Source of the DNA: a virus
Strand: one strand, 5' to 3'
DNA: 31,732 nucleotides
Virus record (IMG/VR): IMGVR_UViG_3300027801_000096
Location: 1 to 31,732 of that record
Shown piece after piece: positions 22,679 to 30,233 of this stretch. How positions within the stretch are numbered: the stretch's first letter is position 1; the number at the start of each line of letters is the position of its first letter. The position numbers were made by a program, and so were the translations under genes. The notes under the pieces are model-generated. The model was given only the letters and a program-made list of their open reading frames with translations. It was not told where the DNA came from and did no database searches.

Positions 22679-24377
22679 GTTAATAATATTATTATTTCCG
22701 TTATCTTTGTTTGCTGATACTACTGGTAACTTATTACCTCAACAGTTTTTTAATAACAACCAAGGTCATGGTGGCTGGAATTGTAATGACCCCTCACACA
22801 ATCATGGCAACAATACGGTTGCTGCTGTTCATGGAGATTTTATAGAGAACACTATTACACTAGGAGATACACTCAACCAATCAGAAATTAATGGTGGTTG
22901 GACATCTACACTGGGTGCTGATATATGGGGCTGGAACGCCTACGACCAACAAGTTAAGATGACTCAAACTATAACTGACGTAAGTGGCACAGTCACTACA
23001 CAGATAAGAGATGTAGCTATCCCTGGTTGTAGCGGATATAACTGTAGTTCGTATGAAACTTATACAGACAGCTATACACAAGGTATTAACAGCCAATCAA
23101 GTTATAACATTAGAGTAAGGTTTGATTTTACTGAGTCATCCCAGTCTACTTCTCACAGAGCAGTAGACTTAAAAAATCCTACATTAGTAGTAGAGTATAG
23201 TGTCTTAGATGTAAGTCAGGTAGCTGAGTTGAAGACAATGAGTGAAACAGTGTATAATGTTGTGGAAGATATAGACTTCTATGAGTATATACCCGAAGAA
23301 GAATTTAACTTTGAAATAACAGAACAACCGATAATGGAAATGTCCATTATAGAAGAATTTTACTTTGAGCCACAGGCTATTGAAGAATTAAATTCAGGTG
23401 TTGTAAATGTATTTCAGGAGATAACATATGACAGTACAACGAACTTCGAAGAAGTCTCAACAGAAATCAAAGTTGAAGAAGTCTTCTTTGAAACAGGAGA
23501 AAGTTTTGACACTACCCAAGCAAACGGAATTATCCAAGAGTTCTTTAGCGAAGAAATCTACGAAACCCCTATTGAAATTAAGCAAGAAGAAGTCTACGAA
23601 GAACGGGAGACCAACATCCAAACCTCAGACGCTAGCGGAATCACTGAGCGAGAGCCTATACAACAAGAGACTAGCGGAAGAGAAAGTGAAGAAGTCAATG
23701 GAGTCGAGGATACTGGAACAGGAAATGGTAGTCCACCAAGAAAAGACGAAGGAAGAATTGTTGAACAGTCTGGAGAAAACAGCACCGTTGCAGAAAACTC
23801 TAATGATGAAAATTCTAACGAGACTGTATCTCCTGAAACAATTTCTGATAGTGATAGTACAGAAGATACAACTGTTGCTGAAGAAGTAGATGAGCCTGTC
23901 GGAGAAGGAGAAGCAGGAGGAAGTGAATCTGGAAATGAACGAACTGAGGTCGCTGATTCAGGAGAAGAAACCCTCGAAAGCAGAGATACAGAGGTGGAAG
24001 AAAGCGGGACTGAAGGAACTACTAGAGTCAGTAATCAAGCTATTACAGTAGAATCTATAGAGAGAAAGGTTAACGAAACCCTGACAAGGATAGACCAAAG
24101 ACTGGTAGCCACTTCCCTCATTGTGGCACGGGCTATGGAAAGCCCCCTTTCTATGGACAATTACGGCAATACAAACGATAATATATTTAATAACCAACTA
24201 AATATAGATGGTGGAGAATATTATGACCAGAGACAATACATTGATGCTAGAAATATATATGCTGAGAATCAAATTGCATATAACGACCCTATGGCAAAGA
24301 GTCAAAAGATTCTTCAAGAATCTATAGACAATAGAATTAGGGCAGAAGAAAATTTAAAACGAATAAGAGGATATTGA
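22671..24377 (+). CDS. Exported protein with signal peptide, beta-rich N-domain, long acidic stalk and helical C-domain
   Basis: 568 residues. MNRLIILLFPLSLFA is a clear short signal peptide with cleavage before DTTG. Residues 16-180 form a probable beta domain with three Cys, aromatic/Asn-rich (NNNQGHGGWNCNDPSHNHGN; LGADIWGWNAYDQQ; AIPGCSGYNCSSYETYTDSY). Residues about 190-460 are extremely Glu-rich and low-complexity (EEFNFEITEQ, EEFYFEPQ, EEVFFETG, then Glu/Ser/Thr/Gly), probably an extended stalk. Residues 461-568 are helical with NETLTRIDQRLVATSLIVAR and repeated Asn/Tyr motifs (YYDQRQYIDARNIYAENQIA). It overlaps the upstream exported gene by 8 bases, so the two are coupled and likely partners. 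Function not recognised; surface display, envelope modification or virion adhesion are possible. It contains a nested +1-frame ORF. Confidence 0.82.
   Translation: MNRLIILLFPLSLFADTTGNLLPQQFFNNNQGHGGWNCNDPSHNHGNNTVAAVHGDFIENTITLGDTLNQSEINGGWTSTLGADIWGWNAYDQQVKMTQTITDVSGTVTTQIRDVAIPGCSGYNCSSYETYTDSYTQGINSQSSYNIRVRFDFTESSQSTSHRAVDLKNPTLVVEYSVLDVSQVAELKTMSETVYNVVEDIDFYEYIPEEEFNFEITEQPIMEMSIIEEFYFEPQAIEELNSGVVNVFQEITYDSTTNFEEVSTEIKVEEVFFETGESFDTTQANGIIQEFFSEEIYETPIEIKQEEVYEERETNIQTSDASGITEREPIQQETSGRESEEVNGVEDTGTGNGSPPRKDEGRIVEQSGENSTVAENSNDENSNETVSPETISDSDSTEDTTVAEEVDEPVGEGEAGGSESGNERTEVADSGEETLESRDTEVEESGTEGTTRVSNQAITVESIERKVNETLTRIDQRLVATSLIVARAMESPLSMDNYGNTNDNIFNNQLNIDGGEYYDQRQYIDARNIYAENQIAYNDPMAKSQKILQESIDNRIRAEENLKRIRGY
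23416..23420 (+). promoter_or_regulatory. Internal Shine-Dalgarno (AGGAG) ahead of a nested ORF
   Basis: AGGAG lies 7 bases before ATG 23428, which opens a 153-codon frame inside the exported-protein gene. It is a better site than either exported gene has at its own start. It may still be chance, since the sense codons (CAG GAG) are ordinary for this acidic region. Confidence 0.4.
23428..23889 (+). CDS. Nested +1-frame ORF, Lys/Ser-rich with hydrophobic C-terminus (candidate overprinted gene)
   Basis: 153 residues read in the +1 frame within the acidic region of the 22671-24377 gene (its residues about 252-406). The product is very basic (QRTSKKSQQKSKLKKSSLKQ; KLSKKKSTKNGRPTSK) and ends with a hydrophobic/basic helix (MMKILTRLYLLKQFLIVIVQ). 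For: a well-spaced AGGAG, length, and an amphipathic end in a block of membrane proteins. Against: shifting GAA-rich codons by one gives AAG-rich codons with few stops, so length and basicity follow from the parent frame's composition. It is not a classic Rz1, as it has no lipobox or signal peptide. Treat as possible only. Confidence 0.25.
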   Translation: MTVQRTSKKSQQKSKLKKSSLKQEKVLTLPKQTELSKSSLAKKSTKPLLKLSKKKSTKNGRPTSKPQTLAESLSESLYNKRLAEEKVKKSMESRILEQEMVVHQEKTKEELLNSLEKTAPLQKTLMMKILTRLYLLKQFLIVIVQKIQLLLKK

Positions 24378-24378
24378 T

Positions 24379-24612
24379 ATGGGAGTAAAAGAATGGCTTG
24401 GAATAGGCTCACTCATAATTACATTATTAGGATTTGCAATCTTACAGGGAAAGCTAATCGAAAGAATTAATGTATTAGAATCCCAACAATCAGTAGACAT
24501 AAAACCTATTGTAGCAGACATAGCAATTAACAAAGCAGAAATAGCTGTTCTTAACAGTAAGGTTAACGAGATGAAGGCTAGGACAAGTAACCCTCTTGGA
24601 GGTGGTTTATGA
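24379..24612 (+). CDS. Single-TM, coiled-coil membrane protein (lysis-block candidate)
   Basis: 77 residues: an N-terminal membrane segment (about 6-23, WLGIGSLIITLLGFAILQ) followed by a charged helix with heptad spacing (about 24-68, KLIERINVLESQQSVDIKPI then NKAEIAVLNSKVNEMKART). This N-in, single-TM plus periplasmic coil arrangement is that of inner-membrane spanin (Rz-like) subunits or holin accessory proteins, though it is shorter than typical Rz. No partner lipoprotein (o-spanin) is evident. GAGGAT precedes the ATG, and its stop overlaps the next gene's ATG (ATGA), tying it to the three-TM holin candidate. Family not firmly recognised. Confidence 0.72.
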   Translation: MGVKEWLGIGSLIITLLGFAILQGKLIERINVLESQQSVDIKPIVADIAINKAEIAVLNSKVNEMKARTSNPLGGGL

Positions 24613-25043
24613 TACCAATGGAATTAGTAAGCATGGGTGCAAGTACCATATTAGGTGGAGTACTAGGCATCATGGCTCAGAAGGCTAAAGATAAAGCTGA
24701 TGAACAAAAGAATTTAATGGCACGAGCTGGTTTTGTAGCTGAACAAGCAGACAAAGCAAGGGATGTTACGGATTCTTTTACTAAATCAACAAGAAGATAC
24801 ATTGCGTTAATGTGTGTGTTTGCAATTTTAGTATTACCTAAACTTGTATTTCTTATAGCTCCTGAAACTCCTATTTATGTAGGTTATACCGAAGCAGTCA
24901 TGGAAGGATTTTGGATATTTTCATATTCAGTAGATGTAACAGAATGGAAGCCAATGACTGGATTAGTTATCACGCCCCTCGACACGCATGTAGTTAGCTC
25001 AATCATTGGTCTCTACTTTGGAGGTAGCCTAGTAAGGCGGTAA
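24609..25043 (+). CDS. Three-TM holin candidate (GTA/phage 3TM holin type)
   Basis: 144 residues with three hydrophobic segments: about 5-23 (ELVSMGASTILGGVLGIMA), 64-83 (YIALMCVFAILVLPKLVFLI) and 126-142 (HVVSSIIGLYFGGSLV). The first two are separated by a charged, probably amphipathic helix (QKAKDKADEQKNLMARAGFV). The pattern, including 'STRRYIAL' before TM2 and a Trp-containing loop, matches the 3TM holin family (Pfam 'holin of 3TMs, for gene-transfer release'). Holins permeabilise the inner membrane at a set time to release or activate the murein-degrading enzyme. It is coupled to the preceding TM/coil gene by ATGA and to the next gene by TAATG. No endolysin gene is recognisable nearby. 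Confidence 0.78.
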   Translation: MIPMELVSMGASTILGGVLGIMAQKAKDKADEQKNLMARAGFVAEQADKARDVTDSFTKSTRRYIALMCVFAILVLPKLVFLIAPETPIYVGYTEAVMEGFWIFSYSVDVTEWKPMTGLVITPLDTHVVSSIIGLYFGGSLVRR

Positions 25044-27418
25044 TGGCTGCATTTAAAATAAATAAATTTAGAGGCTCATCTCCTAGAGTAGCTTCAGAGT
25101 TACTAAAGCCTGGTTTTGCACAAGAAGCTCTTAATCTGAAGTTGTCGTCAGGTGATTTAGTTCCTTATAGAGCTCCAGTTGTTATAGATAATACACAACG
25201 TACAGTAAATGTAAGTACGATATATGCTTTAAAAAATCCTGATACAAACGCTTTAGCATGGCTTAGTTGGACTACAGATGTTGATATTGTTACAGCCTCA
25301 GACTCGTCTGATAATGAGCAACGATTTTATTTTACAGGAGATGGAGTACCAAAAGTTTCTAATTATTCTTTATCCACAACAGGTTCTGAGCCACATCCAT
25401 CGACAAGCGGGTATTATGAATTGGGATTACCATTACCTACAACTGTGTCTACAGCTACGGCTACATCTTTTTCTGTAGTTAGTTCAACTCATTACGAAAG
25501 AGATTCTGGCAATACAGCTACAGTATACGGAGGAACGCACAACTTACGTACAGGTAATGTAGTATCTATACGTGACTTTGCAAGCACAGATGAAGCTAAA
25601 GCTTTTAATACTACAAATGTAGAAATAACGGTTCTTAATGCTACAGATTTTCAATACTATAATCCAGGTGCTGCGGTGTCTAAAACATCTAATACAACTG
25701 GTAGGATTGACATGGCAGGTAGCACACAAGTTAGAACTTATATATATACATGGATTACACCATGGGGTGAAGAATCAGTACCTTCTTCAGTTTCAAACGA
25801 AGTCTACATAAAAGAAGGACAAACAGTTACTGTAGGGAATTTACCTAGTGCAAAACCTTCTGGAGATAATTTTGTACGAGGTGTAAGGTTATATCGTAGT
25901 ATTACATCAGCAGCAGCTACTGATTATTTTTTATTAGATACTCTATGGTTTACTACTTCTACAGTAAGTTTTTCTAGGGCTAGCAATGTAGCTACCGTAA
26001 TACTTGCTCTTCCACATAATATGATTGTGGGCAACAGGTTTAAAATAAAAAGCACCACTATAGACAGCGGAGGATTTAATGTTACGGGGGGCATTGTTGT
26101 TAGTGTTATTGATAAGTACTCATTTACCTATGCAGATTCTGGCAGCAACGTTAGTATCACAGGAGATACAGATGGTGTTCTATGCCACGATGTTGCTGAA
26201 GTTGTAGCAGATACAGCTAGATATTGGGGAGATAGTAACTACAATTTTACAGATGATTTTTCAATCTCAGGTCTTTCTACTGTTATAGCCTCTGAGTTTT
26301 ATGACAAACCAAAGTCTACTATGAAAGGCATAACAAACTACCATAGAAATATGTTGGTAGGATTTTTTGATAATCAGTTATGTATATCATTCCCTAATAA
26401 ACCACACGCATGGCCTGAAAAATTTAGGCTAACTTTAAACTCTAACATAGTTTCTATAGCTGTAAATGGTGGGTATATATTAGTTTTAACAGAATCGTAT
26501 CCATATATTATATCGGGAAATAGTCCAGCATCTATGAGTGTAACTCGAATTGATGCTAATTACCCATGCCTATCAAAACAATCTGTAGTAAATGTTGGAA
26601 TACAAGGTGTAATGTGGGCAACACATGGAGGCATGGCAGCATGGAAAGGAGGAGGAGGAATAGGTATCTCTACAGTTCTACTACATGACTGGGATACATG
26701 GGGGGATTATTTAGACCCCACTACTTTAATTGGGCATTATTATAATGATAAATATTTTGGCTCTCATGAATCAGGGTCATTTACTTTTGAAGTTGCTGAA
26801 GATGGTGGAACTTTTGTTTTAATTAACTATAAGTTTACCGCAGCTTACACTGACCCTATTTCAGGGACTATGTATTATACCTCAGATACTTCAGGGGATA
26901 TTATAGAGTGGGATAATAAAACTCAGATACTGGCACCTATGGAATGGAAATCAAAAACTATTACTATTCCATCATATTCAAATATGGGAGCTGCTAGAGT
27001 TGTAGCTGACTACACTGTAACTAGTGCAGAAACTCTTATTAATACTAACTACAATAACTCTGTAGCTGTGTCTAATGCTAGTGTATGGACTGCGTCACAA
27101 CAACTTGGTTGTTTAAATGGACCTACTGACTATGCAGTTTCTGGTATAAGACAAGAGAACAGCGGTACATTAAATGCATTCCCTATAAATGGAGATGGAC
27201 AAACTAAAGATTTAGTAGAAGTTACAGGAACTTTACCTATAACATTTAAACTGTTTGCTGATAAAGTTCTTATATTCCAAGGTACTGTATCGTCTAGTAA
27301 TATATTTAGATTACCATCTGGGTATAGGTCTGATACATTTGAAGTAGCTGTATCAGGTTCAGCAAGAGTTAGAGCCATACACATTGGGGAAACGCCAATA
27401 GGATTAAAAGCTATATGA
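25043..27418 (+). CDS. Large beta-rich virion protein, distantly gp12-like
   Basis: 791 residues, no membrane segment or signal. The start, KINKFRGSSPRVASELLKPG then FAQEALNLKLSSGDLVPYRA, resembles the opening of phage tail proteins that begin with 'N-x-x-G ... R ... A x N ... G'. Two similar small beta modules are visible (about residues 142-220 and 306-380), of the same style as the insertion in the gp12-like protein at 6813-7049. A Fn3-like segment (TYIYTWITPWGEESVPSS) lies between them. The centre (TNYHRNMLVGFFDNQLCISF; GGYILVLTESYPYIISGN; GVMWATHGGMAAWKGGGG) has the repeating strand pattern of a beta-propeller. I infer a structural protein, possibly a second tail-nozzle or adaptor component. 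TAATG overlap with the holin candidate. Confidence 0.78.
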   Translation: MAAFKINKFRGSSPRVASELLKPGFAQEALNLKLSSGDLVPYRAPVVIDNTQRTVNVSTIYALKNPDTNALAWLSWTTDVDIVTASDSSDNEQRFYFTGDGVPKVSNYSLSTTGSEPHPSTSGYYELGLPLPTTVSTATATSFSVVSSTHYERDSGNTATVYGGTHNLRTGNVVSIRDFASTDEAKAFNTTNVEITVLNATDFQYYNPGAAVSKTSNTTGRIDMAGSTQVRTYIYTWITPWGEESVPSSVSNEVYIKEGQTVTVGNLPSAKPSGDNFVRGVRLYRSITSAAATDYFLLDTLWFTTSTVSFSRASNVATVILALPHNMIVGNRFKIKSTTIDSGGFNVTGGIVVSVIDKYSFTYADSGSNVSITGDTDGVLCHDVAEVVADTARYWGDSNYNFTDDFSISGLSTVIASEFYDKPKSTMKGITNYHRNMLVGFFDNQLCISFPNKPHAWPEKFRLTLNSNIVSIAVNGGYILVLTESYPYIISGNSPASMSVTRIDANYPCLSKQSVVNVGIQGVMWATHGGMAAWKGGGGIGISTVLLHDWDTWGDYLDPTTLIGHYYNDKYFGSHESGSFTFEVAEDGGTFVLINYKFTAAYTDPISGTMYYTSDTSGDIIEWDNKTQILAPMEWKSKTITIPSYSNMGAARVVADYTVTSAETLINTNYNNSVAVSNASVWTASQQLGCLNGPTDYAVSGIRQENSGTLNAFPINGDGQTKDLVEVTGTLPITFKLFADKVLIFQGTVSSSNIFRLPSGYRSDTFEVAVSGSARVRAIHIGETPIGLKAI

Positions 27419-27774
27419 GTAACAGATTTATATCCGTACCAGCCGTACCTACTAATACTAACTTAAGCCAGCAAATAACTGTGCTAATAGAAAACATAAA
27501 AGAAAATGTTGAGTTGCTTACAGGTCTTAGAGATGAAGCAGATGCTATTAGTAAATCAATTACACAAGGACAAGTAACACTTTTAAATATGCCTATTCAA
27601 AATATGCGGCAAGTAGCTGCTAAAGGAGTAGGATTTACAATAAGTGGGGAAAAAGTTGCTAGCCTTGATGACTATGGTAAACTAATCGTAGATGTACAAA
27701 CACTAGCTAATGATGTTAAAGTTACTAGAGATGTGTTAAATATTTTAATAAGGCAATTAAAGGGGTCAGCGTAA
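27415..27774 (+). CDS. Small helical protein of the second structural block, unknown
   Basis: 119 residues, starting MSNRFISVPAVPTNTNLSQQ. It has a helical/coiled region (ITVLIENIKENVELLTGLRD, about 21-40), a short beta-type centre (GVGFTISGEKVASLDDYGK) and a C-terminal helix (IVDVQTLANDVKVTRDVLNI). The gene overlaps the 791-aa protein (ATGA) and the next gene (TAATG), so all are coupled. The layout of two helices around a small strand pair suggests an oligomeric minor virion protein or assembly factor; no family recognised. Confidence 0.72.
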   Translation: MSNRFISVPAVPTNTNLSQQITVLIENIKENVELLTGLRDEADAISKSITQGQVTLLNMPIQNMRQVAAKGVGFTISGEKVASLDDYGKLIVDVQTLANDVKVTRDVLNILIRQLKGSA

Positions 27775-28517
27775 TGGATAAAGATATAAATGTAAAGTTG
27801 GGTGCTGTAGGTACAAATGCCGATACATCTTTAGACTTACCACCACAAATTGAAGCCCTACTAAATATGGGTGGACCACAACAACCTATGACTAATTCAG
27901 TTCCATCTTATGAAGTAGGTGGCATGGTGCAACCTGCTGGTGTTCAACCTATGGGTGCTCAACCTATGGGTGCTCAATCTGGGCCTATGAATGGACAGAT
28001 GATGGAGATGCAAATAAATCAAATGGCAGCACAAAACCCTGAAGTTGTAGCAAGAATTAGAGCGGCTATTGAAGCTGGACTACAAGCAGGTGAGTTAAGT
28101 ATGGAAGAGCTAAACATGGCTATAGAACTTGCTAAGACAGTTTTACAAAATCCCGAGATGTACCCACAGGTTAGACAATTTGCTATACAAAAAGGACTAG
28201 CTGGAGAAGGAGATTTATCAGTAGAGTATGATGAGGGTATAGTAGTTGCTTTGCTTATGGCAGCCAAATCAATGGCAACCGATATAGAATTTGAAGGTCA
28301 ACAGTCAGCACAAGAAGTACAAGAAATGCAAGCAGGGGGGGTTTTAGAAGGACCGTCTCATGATGACGGAGGCATACCAGTTAAAGTAGCTGGAAGTGGA
28401 AGAGCTGAAATGGAAGGCGGAGAATACGTCATACCTAAAAGTGTTGTTATGGCTAAAGGAACAGATTTTTTTGATAAGATGTTAGCTAGCTATGAGGATA
28501 AACCAGATGCTTCATGA
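27774..28517 (+). CDS. Met/Gln/Gly-rich phage protein with GPSHDDGGIPV motif
   Basis: 247 residues. The N-terminal third is low-complexity, with PMGAQ-type pentapeptides (about residues 53-67) flanked by Gly/Met/Gln. The middle is helical (EVVARIRAAIEAGLQAGELS; MEELNMAIELAKTVLQNPEM). The C-terminal part contains AGGVLEGPSHDDGGIPVKVA then EMEGGEYVIPKSVV (about 199-228). The pattern 'G-x-SH-x-x-GGI-x-V ... EGGEY-[VI]-I' recurs in many unrelated phage structural proteins, including tape-measure-like and tail-associated ones; its role is unknown. AAAGGGG upstream gives a good start. It overlaps the GNAT-like gene downstream. Confidence 0.77.
   Translation: MDKDINVKLGAVGTNADTSLDLPPQIEALLNMGGPQQPMTNSVPSYEVGGMVQPAGVQPMGAQPMGAQSGPMNGQMMEMQINQMAAQNPEVVARIRAAIEAGLQAGELSMEELNMAIELAKTVLQNPEMYPQVRQFAIQKGLAGEGDLSVEYDEGIVVALLMAAKSMATDIEFEGQQSAQEVQEMQAGGVLEGPSHDDGGIPVKVAGSGRAEMEGGEYVIPKSVVMAKGTDFFDKMLASYEDKPDAS
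27930..27974 (+). repeat. Three 15-bp units coding QPxGx pentapeptides
   Basis: CAACCTGCTGGTGTT, then two exact copies of CAACCTATGGGTGCT, then a decayed start (CAATCTGGG). They code QPAGV, QPMGA, QPMGA. The exact pair suggests a recent duplication within a disordered segment. Confidence 0.85.
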
Positions 28518-28980
28518 AATAAAAAATACAACTAACTCGACATACACACCACAACTTCTCTCCACGAAAGAACTTATAGATAAATACTGGGGTCAATGCA
28601 TTCCACTATTAGAAAAATGTATCGACAGACAGATGCATGGTGAGATGGAAGTAGAAGATATATACACTCGTGCCTTAAAAGGAGAGATGTATATAATCGC
28701 AGTTAAAAATGATACACCAGAAATACCTGATGTAAAGTTAGTTCTAGTATTAGAACTTATATACTACCCAAGGTTTACAGCTATGAATGTTGTAGCATTA
28801 GGTGGAAAAGATTTAAAGAATATGATAAAAATGTTTTGGCAACACGTTTGTGGGTGGGCTCGTATATGCGGAGTAACTAAAATGGAATGCTCAGTACCTC
28901 CTGCTATGGAAAGAATTTTAACCGATGTAGGATTTAAACCAACCTATACTCAAATGCGACAAGACTTAACGGAGGTCTAG
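28507..28980 (+). CDS. GNAT-like (acyltransferase-fold) phage protein
   Basis: 157 residues from ATG 28507. A slightly longer frame from ATG 28492 exists, but GAGGA at 28494-28498 lies 8 bases before 28507 and would be inside the longer version, so the shorter start is preferred. The core MYIIAVKNDTPEIPDVKLVL then VLELIYYPRFTAMNVVALGG, KMFWQHVCGWARICGVTKME and VPPAMERILTDVGF follows the beta-beta-helix-beta-helix order of GNAT proteins, with the final 'A-x-x-R-x-L-x-x-x-GF' and following strand. The acetyl-CoA pyrophosphate loop (Q/R-x-x-G-x-G/A) is not obvious, so catalysis is doubtful; it may be a structural relative of T7 gp13. It overlaps the upstream gene by 11 bases and touches the next ATG. 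Confidence 0.75.
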   Translation: MLHEIKNTTNSTYTPQLLSTKELIDKYWGQCIPLLEKCIDRQMHGEMEVEDIYTRALKGEMYIIAVKNDTPEIPDVKLVLVLELIYYPRFTAMNVVALGGKDLKNMIKMFWQHVCGWARICGVTKMECSVPPAMERILTDVGFKPTYTQMRQDLTEV

Positions 28981-30225
28981 ATGGATACTGTAAGAATAAA
29001 CCCATTAATAGTTTCGGTAAGTCCTACTGACCATACTTTAATATCACCAATTCAACCTACAATGCATAAAGGCGGACTAGGAAAACTACTATCTATAGCC
29101 GCTGCCGTAGCAATACCTTTTGCAGCCCCAGCTATTGCAGGTTCAATAGCAGCTTCGGGATATTTATCTGCTACTATGACAACTTTTATGACCACAGTAG
29201 GTGGTAAAATGATGGTAGGTGCAGCACTAGGAGCAGTTAGTGCAGCAGTACAGGGTCAAAATGTATTAAAAGGAGCACTCATGGGTGGAGCAACCACAGG
29301 AATTGCTTCTTACACAGGAGCAAATGATTTCTCAGGAAAAGAAGGACTAGGAGCAGCAGAAGGTGCGGCAGGATTACAAGGTCCAAATACATACACAGGT
29401 GGATTTGGTAGTGCTACTGCTGGAATAGGAGCAGAACAAGGAACAATGTTAGCAGAACAGACAGCTGCTTTTGGAAGCAACCTTGCAGCAACCCCATTAT
29501 CACTTACACAGTTAGCTAAACAAACAGGTAGTGCGGTAGCAAGTAAACTAAAAAACACTGATGCTCTTGCTAATATTACTATGCAAGCAGTTGGTAATTT
29601 ACTGGGAGAAGCAGCAGTTCCTGAAGGCTCACTAGCTCTACTATCACCAGAAGAACAAGCATTAGTTGAAGAGCGTACAGCGGAATTAAAAATTTTAAGG
29701 GATAGAGACAACGAAGCATATCTTACACAAATTGATTTATCAAAAAAATATATGGTTCAAGCAGGACAAATTGACCCTACTTACTTTGCTAATCAAGAAG
29801 CAAATAAATCTAAAGTTGAGTCTGGTCGGACTATAAATAAAATAAAAGAACAAGCAGCCCTTAGTGATAAAACTTTTACAGATAACGAAGCAAACAGATT
29901 TGGTCTAGATGCAGCTAGATTATCCGCTTCAAAATATGATGAAGGATTTACAACTGGGTTGAACACTAAAAATGCTTATATGAATCAAGCTATGTCTACA
30001 ATGCCTAAAAGTGCTCCAACTAATTACAGTAAAGGTTTAGCAGGATTACAAGATGTATATAAAGGCCAAAGAGAAGAAGCTAATGAGGAAAGAGACAGCT
30101 ATCAAACGTTGTTCGCTGGTATGAATACTACAGAAGGCAACACTAATGAAGAGGCAGCAAAAAAAGCTAAATTGTATGACTTAGAACAACAGACTAATAA
30201 AGTAAAAGCAACAATTACTACATAG
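28981..30225 (+). CDS. Gly/Ala-rich protein with N-terminal hydrophobic region, possible ejection/virion protein
   Basis: 414 residues. After a short polar start, residues about 35-105 are strongly hydrophobic and Gly/Ala-rich (LLSIAAAVAIPFAAPAIAGS; IAASGYLSATMTTF; KMMVGAALGAVSAAVQGQNV), resembling the membrane-active parts of phage ejection and tape-measure-related proteins. The rest is polar and helical, with long Glu/Gln/Lys/Ala helices (about 225-330) and a charged C-terminus. GGAGG immediately upstream of the ATG indicates strong translation. With three T7-type ejection proteins already encoded at 8576-16181, this may be an additional internal or pilot protein; that is inference from hydrophobic profile and neighbours. 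Confidence 0.75.
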   Translation: MDTVRINPLIVSVSPTDHTLISPIQPTMHKGGLGKLLSIAAAVAIPFAAPAIAGSIAASGYLSATMTTFMTTVGGKMMVGAALGAVSAAVQGQNVLKGALMGGATTGIASYTGANDFSGKEGLGAAEGAAGLQGPNTYTGGFGSATAGIGAEQGTMLAEQTAAFGSNLAATPLSLTQLAKQTGSAVASKLKNTDALANITMQAVGNLLGEAAVPEGSLALLSPEEQALVEERTAELKILRDRDNEAYLTQIDLSKKYMVQAGQIDPTYFANQEANKSKVESGRTINKIKEQAALSDKTFTDNEANRFGLDAARLSASKYDEGFTTGLNTKNAYMNQAMSTMPKSAPTNYSKGLAGLQDVYKGQREEANEERDSYQTLFAGMNTTEGNTNEEAAKKAKLYDLEQQTNKVKATITT

Positions 30226-30233
30226 GATAAATT

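Noticed and set aside
23428-23889. Nested ORF as an Rz1-type outer spanin
   Set aside because: The product has no signal peptide or lipobox and is long and Lys-rich, unlike Rz1 proteins.
24130-24145. Small GGGCT/AGCCC hairpin followed by CCTTTCT
   Set aside because: Five-bp stem inside the exported-protein coding region with no T run; too weak for a terminator.
24609-25043. Gene transfer agent origin suggested by the 3TM holin family
   Set aside because: The window has a full podovirus head, short-tail, ejection and fibre gene set, which is not the gene transfer agent arrangement.
29310-29711. 133-codon minus-strand ORF
   Set aside because: Antisense shadow of the Gly/Ala-rich gene at 28981; composition explained by the sense frame.
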